Positions 1 to 6,509 of a stretch of 6,509 nucleotides of DNA are shown here, piece after piece. Both the position numbers and the translations under genes were made by a program. Position 1 is the stretch's first letter; every line of letters begins with the position of its first letter. This DNA is from DATBAK01 sp036787815 (GTDB lineage: Bacteria; Actinomycetota; Acidimicrobiia; IMCC26256; PALSA-610): contig DAIQOP010000231.1 of NCBI GenBank assembly GCA_036787815.1, positions 1 through 6,509 of the forward strand. The letters are read 5' to 3'. The notes under the pieces are model-generated. The model searched no databases. It saw only the letters and a program-made list of their open reading frames with translations, and was not told the origin of the DNA.

Positions 1-1602
1 AACGGCATCAACGGCCAGGACTACCTCTCGGCCGACGGCGGCGCCGCGGCGCGCTCGGCGTTGATCCGCCGCCACCTCGCGCTGTGGGCCAAGTGGAACC
101 GCACCGGGACCGACCCGTGGGGTGGGCGCTTCCAGGGGCGCGTGAACCTCTCGAAGGTCGTGTTGATCGGGCACAGCCGCGGCGGTGAGGGCGTCGCCCG
201 GGCGGCGATCGACAGCAGCCGGAGCGACCCGTGGAAGATCCGCGGGCTCCTGACGATCGGGCCGACCGCGTTCGGGCAGCAGATCCCCACCGACGTGCAG
301 ACCGCGGTCCTGTTGCCCTATTGCGACGGCGACGTCTCCGACCTCCAGGGCCAGATCTACGTCGACGGTGGTCGCGACCTGCTCGCGGCCGGCGATCCCG
401 CGTTGCGCAGCGCGGTGATGGTGATGGGGGCCAACCACAACTTCTTCAACTCCGAATGGACGCCCGGCCTCGCCCAGGCTCCGGCCATCGACGACTGGCT
501 CTACAGCGGCGCGCCCGACGACCCGCGCTGTGGGCTCACGAGCCCGCACCGGCTCTCACCGCAGACGCAAGAAGCCGTCGGCGCGACCTACTCGGCCGCG
601 CTCGTTCGCCTCGCGCTCGACAACGACGCGTCGATGCGCGAGTACCTCGACGGCCCCGCGCCCTCGCCGCCGTCGGCCGGTGGCGCCGAGGTGCACGTCA
701 CCGCGATCGGCGGCGATCGAACGCCGATCTACGAGGCGGGCGCGCGCCACACCGCGACGGTCGCGACGAGCGGCCTCGTGCACGCCGGCCTCTGCGCCGG
801 CTATTCGTTCACGATACCGACGTCGTGCAGCACCGGGTTCCTCTGGAACGGCACACCACACTGGATCCCGCCGTACGCCGCGATCGACAAGCCTGCGCCG
901 AAGGCCCTGGAACTGCGCTGGACCGGAGCCGGCACGACTCGCCTGCAACTCGGAACGAGCGTCGATCTCCACACGGATTCGAGCATCGACCTGCGCGTCG
1001 CGCTCGATCCCCGTACCGATCCCACCGACTTCGACGTTCGCGCCGTCGACGCCGACGGCAATGCCGCGACCCTCCCCGACAGCGGCACCGTGTTCCCCAT
1101 GCCGGGCGGCAGGCGCATCGGCAAGGTGTGGGCCCGCGACCTGCGGGCGTCGCTCACGGGTGTGACCGGGATCGACGAGACCCGCATCGTCGCCGTCGAG
1201 CTGGTCACGCCGGGCGCGTCGGCGCACGGCTTCCTCCTCGACGCGATGGCCGTACGCGATCGCCTGCCGAAGCTTCCACTCCTCGGCGCATCGCGCGCCG
1301 ATGCCGCGACGGTCGACGTAGCCGAGGGCGACACGCCGGGCCAGCACGTGGAAGTGCCCGTGACCCTCGATCCCCCACCGGCGCACGGCGGGCGGGTGTG
1401 GGTCGAGATCGCCGGCCTCGACTCGACCGTCGGCCACGTGCAGACGATCGCGCCCGGTGCGACGTCGTTCTTCGTCACCGTCACCTACGACGGCGACACG
1501 CAGCCGTTCGGCGACCGCTTCATCGGGATCGCGATCTTCGGACTCTCGAACGTGACCGCCGGGCAGTACCTCGGCGGCGTCCGCATCCACGACGACGACT
1601 GA
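1..1602 (+). CDS. Alpha/beta hydrolase, probably exported, with C-terminal Calx-beta-like domain (5' partial)
   Basis: The frame is open from base 1, so the gene begins outside the window; the TTG at 61 is not a credible start because coding continues upstream of it. 533 residues are visible. A nucleophile elbow GHSRGG puts the likely catalytic Ser at residue 59 (bases 175-177). A DGDVSD segment (Asp109, Asp111, Asp114) offers the acid and GANHN (His146) the base, in hydrolase order. This resembles actinobacterial secreted alpha/beta hydrolases related to the lipase/chlorophyllase group; the substrate is unknown. Residues about 215-420 look like a beta-sandwich, perhaps galactose-binding-like. 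Residues about 431-533 resemble a Calx-beta domain, with VAEGD (442-444 acidic), YDGD (497, 499) and a terminal DDD. The four visible Cys (108, 177, 265, 276) would suit disulfides outside the cell. The signal peptide would lie off the window. Hydrolase fold is well supported; the accessory domains are by-eye calls. Confidence 0.85.
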   Translation, partial: NGINGQDYLSADGGAAARSALIRRHLALWAKWNRTGTDPWGGRFQGRVNLSKVVLIGHSRGGEGVARAAIDSSRSDPWKIRGLLTIGPTAFGQQIPTDVQTAVLLPYCDGDVSDLQGQIYVDGGRDLLAAGDPALRSAVMVMGANHNFFNSEWTPGLAQAPAIDDWLYSGAPDDPRCGLTSPHRLSPQTQEAVGATYSAALVRLALDNDASMREYLDGPAPSPPSAGGAEVHVTAIGGDRTPIYEAGARHTATVATSGLVHAGLCAGYSFTIPTSCSTGFLWNGTPHWIPPYAAIDKPAPKALELRWTGAGTTRLQLGTSVDLHTDSSIDLRVALDPRTDPTDFDVRAVDADGNAATLPDSGTVFPMPGGRRIGKVWARDLRASLTGVTGIDETRIVAVELVTPGASAHGFLLDAMAVRDRLPKLPLLGASRADAATVDVAEGDTPGQHVEVPVTLDPPPAHGGRVWVEIAGLDSTVGHVQTIAPGATSFFVTVTYDGDTQPFGDRFIGIAIFGLSNVTAGQYLGGVRIHDDD

Positions 1603-1617
1603 GCCGGCCGAGCCGGC
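1603..1617. terminator. Possible bidirectional hairpin between convergent genes
   Basis: Immediately after the hydrolase stop, GCCGGC is repeated at 1603-1608 and 1612-1617 around a CGA loop. GCCGGC is self-complementary, so the pair can form a 6-bp G+C stem on either strand. It fills most of the 21-base gap between two convergent stop codons, where a shared terminator would be expected. There is no T-tract on either side and the stem is short, so it may be chance in GC-rich DNA. Confidence 0.3.
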
Positions 1618-1623
1618 ACCGCG

Positions 1624-4119
1624 CTACGCGGGGGCGAGCACCGGTTCGGCCGCGGGAATCTGGCGCCGTCGCACCGCGATGTGCTGCAACCTCCACAGCG
1701 CCGCGCCCGCGATCAGGTACACGACGAGGCCGAGGAACTGCACGAAGCGGAAGCCGTAGGTCATCGCCAAGATCGTGGTGAGTACCGAACCGATGACGGA
1801 GAAGAACCCGTTGACGGCCCACGACCACGCGACGTACTCGTCGGCGTGCTCGCTCAGGCCGGCGACGAGCCCGAGTCCGAGCGGCATGAACATGCCGAGG
1901 CACAGGCCGAGCGGCGCGAGCAGGAGCAACGTCACGCCGATGCGCACCGCGAGCGCCGTCGAGAGGAGGGAGTCGGTCACGTTGTTCAGCGCGAACACGT
2001 AGAAGATCGTGAGCCCGGCCAACGCGCCGAGCAGGATCGGCAGCGCCCGGCCCGGCTGGGCCGCGAACCGCTTGCTCGCGAACGCGCCGAGCCCCGTGAA
2101 GACGAGCAGCGACGCGAGCGTCACCGTGAGCGAATACGTGGGGTACCCGAGGAAGCGCACCAGGCGTTGGATCATCGTGATCTCGAAGAACATGAAGCCG
2201 AGGCCGAGCGCGGCGAAGTACACGGCGGAGATGCCCTTCGACGGCAATCGCCGCCATTCGCGGCGCACGAGGAAGAACGGCGCCAACATGAACAGCGCGG
2301 CGAACATGATCGCGACGGCGAGCAGGAGCAGCAGCACCCGCTCGCCGATGACGTCTTCGGGATTGTGCGCGTCGAGCGGGGTCGTGATGTGGCGCAGCAC
2401 CGTGCCGAACCCCGCGAAGTGCCAGAAGAACGGACGGTCGTCGGTCACCGCGCTGATCTGGCGCGGATAGGCCGCGGCCACCGCGGCGGCGCCGCGCGCG
2501 TCGAGCGAGGCGAGCTTCGGGACGATGCCCGGCCCCGGCGGCAACCCGGGCGCGTACGAGGTAACGACGTTCGGGACGGTCGGCACCGCGGCGCGGTACC
2601 GGGCGACCTCGGCTGGGGTGAACGCGGTGCGCTTGAGGATGATGGTCGACAGGTCGCCGCTCTTGTGCGTGAGGTACGCGGCGACGATGAGGTGATCGCG
2701 CGGATTCGCGATGCCGAGCTGCGTGAAGGCCTTGCGCGCGGTCATCACGTAGCGAGCCGTCCGGTTCGGGCTGTCGGTGAAGTCGAGCTCGCCGAACTGC
2801 ACGACCATGATCCCGTTGTCGGTGAGGTGCCGCAGGCTCTCCGCGATCATCTCCGAGGTGTAGAGGTAGCTCTCCGACAGCACGAACGCGCCGGACGACG
2901 CCGCGTTGCTCACCGCGTAGCTGTCGGGGGCGACGTACCAGACGAGGTTGTACTTCTTCGTGCTCCGCGCGAGATAGTTCCGACCGTCGGCGTTGTGCAG
3001 CGCGACACCCGGTTGCCGGTCGAGATGCCCGCTGTAGTCGGCGAAGTGCTTCGTCAACAACGAGAGCGTGACCGGATTGAGCTCGACTGCGTCGATGTGG
3101 CGCGCTCCGAAGTAGCGCGATGCCAGGATCTCGTTCCCGGCCGCGGAGCCGATGATCAACATTTGGTTGGGCGGCGGGCCGAGCGTGCGGAACGGGATCG
3201 CGCGCGGGTCGTTCTTGTAGCGCGTGAGCGTGGCCGGATCGCCGTTGTAGCGGTACATCGCGGAGCCGAGGCTGCCGTCGTGGAGCAGCAGCGAAGCGTT
3301 CGGCGACACGGGGATCACGTCGACGCGGAACACGGGGCCCCACGCCGAGTACGCCGCGTTGTCGTTCCGTCCCTTGGTCGCCTCGGTGCGCACGTCGGGC
3401 AGGCCGACGAGACCCGACGCGAGGGGTGCGAGTACCACGACGAGCAGCGCGCCCACACCCAACGCAACCGACGCGCGACGGGGCAGCGAGAGCAGCCCCA
3501 CGAACGCGAAGATCAACGCCGAGAGCATGATCACCTGGGGTGGGCCGAGCCGCACGATCAGCGGGATCGCGCACATGCAGCCCAGGCCGGCACCGATGAG
3601 GTCGGCGAAGTACAGCCGCCCCACCCTGTCGCCCGCGCGTCCGAGCAGCGTCGCGACGATGATGCCGAGCGACACGAACGAGGCGAACAGCACGAAGCAG
3701 ATGAACGCGAGCACCGCGAAGTTCTTGTACGAGCCCGCCGAGCCGTAGACCCAGATGCGAACGGTGTCGATCGGGATCCGCGCGACGACGAAGTACCCGG
3801 CCGCGATGACCGCGGCACCCACGAGCGAGCAACCGGCGACGATCGTCTCGGTCGCGGCCCGGCGCACTCGCGGCACGACGACGACGAAGATCCCACCGGA
3901 CCCGATGCCGAGCAGCGCCAGCCCGATGACGAGATAGGTGTAGTAGTACCAGAGCTTGTACGAGACGACCCGGGTGTAGCCGACCTCGAGCAGCAGCCCG
4001 GCCAGGCTGGCGAGGAAGATCACGAGCGTCTGCGCCGAACCCGTCTGGGTGAGGCGCACGCGGGTCGTCCTCGCGGCCTGCGTACGAGCCACGACGCGAC
4101 TCGACTCCGGAGTTTGCAC
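1624..4119 (-). CDS. Polytopic membrane protein with spermidine-synthase-like SAM-binding domain
   Basis: 831 residues from GTG 4119 to TAG 1624-1626. The N-terminal block has about seven hydrophobic segments (roughly 31-48, 58-80, 93-112, 133-157, 170-190, 195-212, 217-236) and includes GLLLEVGYTR (41-50), typical of large membrane proteins annotated as spermidine synthase. A soluble Rossmann domain (about 255-560) follows, with glycine motif IGSAAGNE (323-330), ribose-binding acid Glu346 in VELNP, NADGRNYL (Asp378) and SESYLYT (415-421). A second block (594-810) contains FFEITMIQR and WAVNGFFSVIGS, also family hallmarks. Family membership and SAM-type ligand binding are well supported. True aminopropyl transfer is doubtful: GGGDG is replaced by GSAAG, and the DxxD catalytic pair reads Val396...Asp399. 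The acceptor is unknown. An AGGATGGAG ribosome site precedes the GTG. The gene converges on the hydrolase and diverges from the ABC exporter. Confidence 0.88.
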   Translation of the reverse strand: MQTPESSRVVARTQAARTTRVRLTQTGSAQTLVIFLASLAGLLLEVGYTRVVSYKLWYYYTYLVIGLALLGIGSGGIFVVVVPRVRRAATETIVAGCSLVGAAVIAAGYFVVARIPIDTVRIWVYGSAGSYKNFAVLAFICFVLFASFVSLGIIVATLLGRAGDRVGRLYFADLIGAGLGCMCAIPLIVRLGPPQVIMLSALIFAFVGLLSLPRRASVALGVGALLVVVLAPLASGLVGLPDVRTEATKGRNDNAAYSAWGPVFRVDVIPVSPNASLLLHDGSLGSAMYRYNGDPATLTRYKNDPRAIPFRTLGPPPNQMLIIGSAAGNEILASRYFGARHIDAVELNPVTLSLLTKHFADYSGHLDRQPGVALHNADGRNYLARSTKKYNLVWYVAPDSYAVSNAASSGAFVLSESYLYTSEMIAESLRHLTDNGIMVVQFGELDFTDSPNRTARYVMTARKAFTQLGIANPRDHLIVAAYLTHKSGDLSTIILKRTAFTPAEVARYRAAVPTVPNVVTSYAPGLPPGPGIVPKLASLDARGAAAVAAAYPRQISAVTDDRPFFWHFAGFGTVLRHITTPLDAHNPEDVIGERVLLLLLAVAIMFAALFMLAPFFLVRREWRRLPSKGISAVYFAALGLGFMFFEITMIQRLVRFLGYPTYSLTVTLASLLVFTGLGAFASKRFAAQPGRALPILLGALAGLTIFYVFALNNVTDSLLSTALAVRIGVTLLLLAPLGLCLGMFMPLGLGLVAGLSEHADEYVAWSWAVNGFFSVIGSVLTTILAMTYGFRFVQFLGLVVYLIAGAALWRLQHIAVRRRQIPAAEPVLAPA

Positions 4120-4123
4120 TGAG

Positions 4124-4132
4124 CTCCATCCT
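4124..4132 (-). promoter_or_regulatory. Ribosome binding site deciding the GTG start at 4119
   Basis: Read on the minus strand this is AGGATGGAG. AGGA (4129-4132) lies 9 nt and GGAG (4124-4127) lies 4 nt upstream of GTG 4119. Two overlapping Shine-Dalgarno matches support this start over the internal GTG at codon 10 (4090-4092), whose nearest GGAG is about 12 nt away. Confidence 0.6.
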
Positions 4133-4134
4133 GC

Positions 4135-4170
4135 GCTCGGCGGTCGACGTTCGCCGCCGGGGCGCCGAGC
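4135..4170. repeat. 8-bp inverted repeat with a competing inner stem
   Basis: GCTCGGCG (4135-4142) and CGCCGAGC (4163-4170) are perfect inverted copies 20 nt apart. A second pairing, CGGCGG (4138-4143) with CCGCCG (4154-4159), extendable at both ends by G-T wobbles, shares the left arm, so only one stem can form at a time. The element lies just upstream of the minus-strand gene's ribosome site, where it could form in the mRNA leader. Function is inferred only; GC-rich DNA produces such pairings readily. Confidence 0.45.
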
Positions 4171-4178
4171 CTATTCGC

Positions 4179-4217
4179 CCCCGTGCCGCTCAGGCCGACC
4201 CCGCGAACAGCACGGGG
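4179..4217. repeat. Second 8-bp inverted repeat in the divergent region
   Basis: CCCCGTGC (4179-4186) and GCACGGGG (4210-4217) are perfect inverted copies separated by 23 nt. An overlapping TTCGC (4174-4178) / GCGAA (4203-4207) pair also exists. The geometry resembles the neighbouring repeat at 4135-4170. It could be an operator-like site or a chance pairing. Confidence 0.4.
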
Positions 4218-4307
4218 ACGGGCTCAGATCACCGTGAGGGTGCCCGAGAGCAGGCCGGCCCGGGCTCGCGTCTCGTACCTCGTTCTCATTGTGGGAACGT
4301 GGCCCCC

Positions 4308-6251
4308 ATGAGCATGCCGATGGGTCATCCGGGTGGCGGCGGCGGGCGCGCCGGGTCCGCAGGAGGTTGGGGTCTGCTGCGGTCGTTGCGCCGCGACGAG
4401 AACGTCACCGAGCAGCGTCTCCCGGCGGGGATCGTGCGCCGCATCGCGAGCTTCGCGCGCCCCTACCGCCGGCTCCTGACGGTGTTCCTCGGCCTCATCG
4501 TCGTCGACGCCGTCCTCGGCGCCGCCAACCCGCTGATCCTCCGGGCGATCATCGACAACGGCATCCGCAAGGGCAACACCCGCCTCATCATCGACCTCGC
4601 CCTCCTCGTCGCGGTGCTCGCGATCGTCGACGCGGGCCTGTCGCTGTGGCAGCGGTTCGTGTCGGCCAGCATCGGTGAAGGCCTCATCTTCGACATGCGG
4701 TCGAAGGTGTTCAGCCACGTACAGGAGATGCCGATCTCGTTCTTCACCCGCACGCAGACCGGCGCCCTGGTCACCCGGCTGAACAACGACGTGCTGGGCG
4801 CGCAACAGGCCTTCACCGACACGATGTCGTCGGTCGTCGGCAACGCGATCGGTGTCACCGTCACCCTCACCGCGATGTTCATCCTGTCGTGGCAGATCAC
4901 GTTGGTCGCGTTGGCCCTGTTGCCGGTGTTCATGCTTCCCGCGCGCTGGATGGGCAAGCGGGTCGCGGCGCTCACGCGCGAGTCGTACGCACTGAACGCA
5001 CAGATGAACACCACCATGACCGAGCGCTTCAACGTGTCGGGAGCGCTGCTCGTCAAGCTCTTCGGCGACCCGAAGGAAGAATCGCGGGTGTTCGCCGAGC
5101 GTGCGGGTCGCGTTCGCGACATCGGTGTGACCCAGGCGATGTACACGCGCATCTTCATGGCGTCGTTGCTGCTCACCGCGTCGCTCGCCACCGCGCTCGT
5201 CTACGGCTGGGGTGGGGTGCTCGCGGCGCACGGCGCGCTCGGCATCGGCACGGTCGTCGCCCTCACCGCGTACCTGAGCCGCCTCTACGGCCCGCTCACC
5301 GCGCTCTCCAACGTGCAGGTCGACGTGATGAGCGCGCTCGTGTCGTTCGACCGGGTCTTCGAGGTGCTCGATCTGCCGCCGATGATCGCCGAGAAACCGG
5401 GCGCCGTCGACGTGCCCCGCGGTGCCGCGACGGTCACGTTCGAGAACGTCGACTTCAGCTACCCGCGCGCCGAAGAGGTGTCGCTGGCGTCACTCGAATC
5501 GGTGGCGGTGCTCGAGCAGGCGCCAACGAGCCAGGTGCTCTTCGACGTGTCGTTCACGGCCGAGCCCGGTCAGCTCGTCGCGCTCGTCGGCCCGTCGGGG
5601 GCGGGCAAGACGACGATCAGCCACCTCGTACCCCGGCTCTACGACGTGCGCGCCGGGTCGGTGAGCATCAACGGCGTCGACGTGCGCGACGCGACGCTGG
5701 GTTCGATCCGTGCCGCGATCGGGGTCGTGACGCAGGACGCGCACCTGTTCCACGAGACGCTGCGGTCGAACCTGCGCTACGCGAAGCCCGACGCGACCGA
5801 CGCCGAGATCACCGACGCGCTGCGCGCCGCGCACATCCTGCCGCTCGTCGAATCGCTCCCCGACGGGCTCGACACGCTCGTCGGCGATCGCGGCTACCGG
5901 CTCTCGGGCGGCGAGAAGCAGCGCATCGCGATCGCCCGCCTCCTTCTGAAGGCGCCCGACATCGTCGTGCTCGACGAGGCGACCGCGCACCTCGATTCCG
6001 AATCGGAGATCGCGGTGCAGAACGCGTTGAGCAGCGCGCTCGCGGGGCGGACGTCGTTGGTGATCGCGCACCGGCTCTCGACCGTGCGCGAAGCCGACCT
6101 GATCCTCGTCATCGACGACGGTCACATCGCCGAGCGCGGGACGCACGCGCAACTCCTCGCGGCCGACGGGCTCTACGCGGAGCTCTACCGCACGCAGTTC
6201 GAGCACCAGGACGCAGAGGCGGCGGTCGCGGCGGTCGACGACCGCTCGTAG
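4308..6251 (+). CDS. ABC exporter half-transporter (fused membrane and ATPase domains)
   Basis: 647 residues from ATG 4308. Starts at GTG 4299, ATG 4314 or ATG 4320 are also possible; ATG 4308 is preferred because GGGA (4293-4296) lies 11 nt upstream, against 2 nt for the GTG. After a Gly/Met-rich N terminus, a type-IV exporter membrane domain (about 47-340) shows six helices near 55-79, 94-116, 173-194, 195-214, 281-302 and 311-328. The ATPase domain has A-loop Tyr385, Walker A GPSGAGKTT (428-436), Q-loop Gln476, signature LSGGE (532-536), Walker B IVVLDE (552-557), D-loop ending in HLD (561-563) and H-loop His588. It is therefore a complete, apparently active transporter of the MsbA/LmrA-like class, probably a dimer in the cytoplasmic membrane. 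The substrate (lipid, drug or peptide) cannot be read. A long linker (about 388-409) lies between A-loop and Walker A. No partner ABC gene is adjacent, favouring a homodimer. Confidence 0.93.
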   Translation: MSMPMGHPGGGGGRAGSAGGWGLLRSLRRDENVTEQRLPAGIVRRIASFARPYRRLLTVFLGLIVVDAVLGAANPLILRAIIDNGIRKGNTRLIIDLALLVAVLAIVDAGLSLWQRFVSASIGEGLIFDMRSKVFSHVQEMPISFFTRTQTGALVTRLNNDVLGAQQAFTDTMSSVVGNAIGVTVTLTAMFILSWQITLVALALLPVFMLPARWMGKRVAALTRESYALNAQMNTTMTERFNVSGALLVKLFGDPKEESRVFAERAGRVRDIGVTQAMYTRIFMASLLLTASLATALVYGWGGVLAAHGALGIGTVVALTAYLSRLYGPLTALSNVQVDVMSALVSFDRVFEVLDLPPMIAEKPGAVDVPRGAATVTFENVDFSYPRAEEVSLASLESVAVLEQAPTSQVLFDVSFTAEPGQLVALVGPSGAGKTTISHLVPRLYDVRAGSVSINGVDVRDATLGSIRAAIGVVTQDAHLFHETLRSNLRYAKPDATDAEITDALRAAHILPLVESLPDGLDTLVGDRGYRLSGGEKQRIAIARLLLKAPDIVVLDEATAHLDSESEIAVQNALSSALAGRTSLVIAHRLSTVREADLILVIDDGHIAERGTHAQLLAADGLYAELYRTQFEHQDAEAAVAAVDDRS

Positions 6252-6311
6252 CGCGCCGCGCGCGGCCGGCCCCGCTGCCGCCCTGCCGGCGACCGCACCC
6301 CACCGCGAGAC

Positions 6312-6325
6312 GGTCCCGCGGGACC
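6312..6325. repeat. 14-nt perfect palindrome downstream of the ABC exporter
   Basis: GGTCCCGCGGGACC is fully self-complementary and begins 60 nt after the exporter stop. As RNA it could form a 5-bp stem with a CGCG loop and act as a weak terminator, though a C-run rather than a T-run follows. As DNA it could be a dimeric protein site. Neither role is proven. Confidence 0.4.
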
Positions 6326-6341
6326 CCCCCGACGCGCGACC

Positions 6342-6356
6342 CGAAATTTCGCGAAA
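6342..6356. repeat. Two overlapping palindromes in an AT-containing island
   Basis: CGAAATTTCG (6342-6351) and TTTCGCGAAA (6347-6356) are each perfect 10-nt palindromes sharing five bases. AAATTT stands out against the GC-rich surroundings. The direct repeat at 6358 starts right after it. It may be a regulatory or protein-binding site, but no known operator is recognised. Confidence 0.4.
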
Positions 6357-6357
6357 C

Positions 6358-6420
6358 ACGGTCGGCGCGCCACGCACGCATCGCGTCGACGTGAACCCCG
6401 CTACCACTGGGCCGGCGGCC
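6358..6420. repeat. Imperfect direct repeat, copy 1 (63 nt)
   Basis: This matches 6447-6509 without gaps at 52 of 63 positions, offset by 89 nt. The longest shared blocks are GGTCGGCG, CGCACGCATCG and GAACCCCGC. The mismatches are scattered and the 89-nt period is not a multiple of three, so it does not look like a protein repeat. No tRNA, CRISPR or known mobile-element signature was recognised. Confidence 0.7.
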
Positions 6421-6446
6421 GCGAACCGGTGCGCCACGCCACGACC

Positions 6447-6509
6447 ATGGTCGGCGTGCCGCGCACGCATCGGGTCGAATCGAACCCCGCCACGACTGGG
6501 TCTGCGGCC
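6447..6509. repeat. Imperfect direct repeat, copy 2 (63 nt, reaches window edge)
   Basis: Partner of the copy at 6358-6420 and separated from it by a 26-nt linker (6421-6446). The alignment holds up to the last base of the window, so the repeat, or an array of it, may continue to the right. A weak stem CGGG(T)/(A)CCC(C)G around 6471-6489 is not preserved in copy 1, so a conserved RNA fold is not supported. Confidence 0.7.

Larger units (their letters stand above)
4120..4307. promoter_or_regulatory. Divergent intergenic region, likely holding both promoters
   Basis: About 180 bases separate the divergent starts of the membrane aminopropyltransferase-like gene and the ABC exporter, so promoters for both should lie here. 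On the minus strand a TAGGCT hexamer (4168-4173) fits a TANNNT -10 and would give a leader of about 40 nt, but no matching -35 is visible. On the plus strand the least GC-rich stretch (about 4271-4290, including TACCTC and TCTCAT) is the only plausible -10 zone for the exporter, again without a clear -35. No recognisable operator or riboswitch was seen. The call rests mainly on gene arrangement. Confidence 0.45.

Noticed and set aside
1681..4122. 813-residue plus-strand open frame antisense to the membrane protein gene
   Set aside because: The product is dominated by Arg, Glu, Asp and His with no recognisable domain, as expected for an antisense shadow of a GC-rich gene; the minus-strand protein has clear family motifs.
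4224..5231. 335-residue minus-strand open frame within the ABC exporter
   Set aside because: Low-complexity Arg/Glu/Asp/His-rich translation without motifs, opposite an unambiguous ABC exporter.
6270..6294. Possible degenerate third copy of the 3' part of the 63-nt repeat
   Set aside because: About 19 of 25 positions match 6396-6420, but the spacing (126 nt) does not fit the 89-nt period and nearly pure G+C sequence gives such matches by chance.
5490..6470. 326-residue minus-strand open frame covering the end of the exporter and most of the tail
   Set aside because: Mostly antisense to the ATPase domain, with no motif. Its start falls in repeat copy 2, and the two repeat copies are read in different frames, so the repeats are not coding in this frame.
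6465..6495. tRNA T-arm-like GGTTCGATTC on the minus strand
   Set aside because: The flanking bases do not form a proper 5-bp stem, the motif is lost in copy 1, and no acceptor, D or anticodon arm is found.
6358..6509. CRISPR array
   Set aside because: Only two copies, 63 nt long and about 83% identical, with one 26-nt linker and no cas gene in the window.

Overview
This GC-rich window (roughly 70% G+C by eye) carries long codon-biased genes and a GTG start. It fits a high-GC actinobacterium. An Acidimicrobiia-like origin is my guess from the style of the proteins, not a demonstrated placement. Only three genes are supported; the other long frames are antisense or out-of-frame shadows typical of such GC content.

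Layout. (1) 1-1602, plus strand: the 3' part of a probably exported alpha/beta hydrolase, with its N terminus outside the window. A beta-sandwich middle region and a C-terminal Calx-beta-like domain follow the catalytic domain. (2) 1624-4119, minus strand, converging on gene 1 with only 21 bases between the stops: a large polytopic membrane protein with a spermidine-synthase-like Rossmann domain between two transmembrane blocks. Its S-adenosyl ligand site looks intact, but the usual amine-binding and catalytic acidic positions look changed. (3) 4120-4307: a divergent intergenic region with two 8-bp inverted repeats and weak promoter-like signals. (4) 4308-6251, plus strand: a complete ABC exporter half-transporter with all ATPase motifs and an extended linker between the A-loop and Walker A. 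(5) 6252-6509: a non-coding tail with a 14-nt palindrome, two overlapping AT-containing palindromes, and two 63-nt imperfect direct repeats with 89-nt periodicity. The second repeat ends exactly at the window edge, so an array could continue beyond it.

How the parts relate. The three genes are in alternating orientations, so they do not form an operon. The membrane aminopropyltransferase-like gene and the ABC exporter could share control through the divergent intergenic region, but nothing links them functionally. All three products are predicted to act at or outside the membrane. I see no mobile element, CRISPR array, tRNA, rRNA or clear novel multi-gene system. The least explained element is the repeat pair at the right edge.
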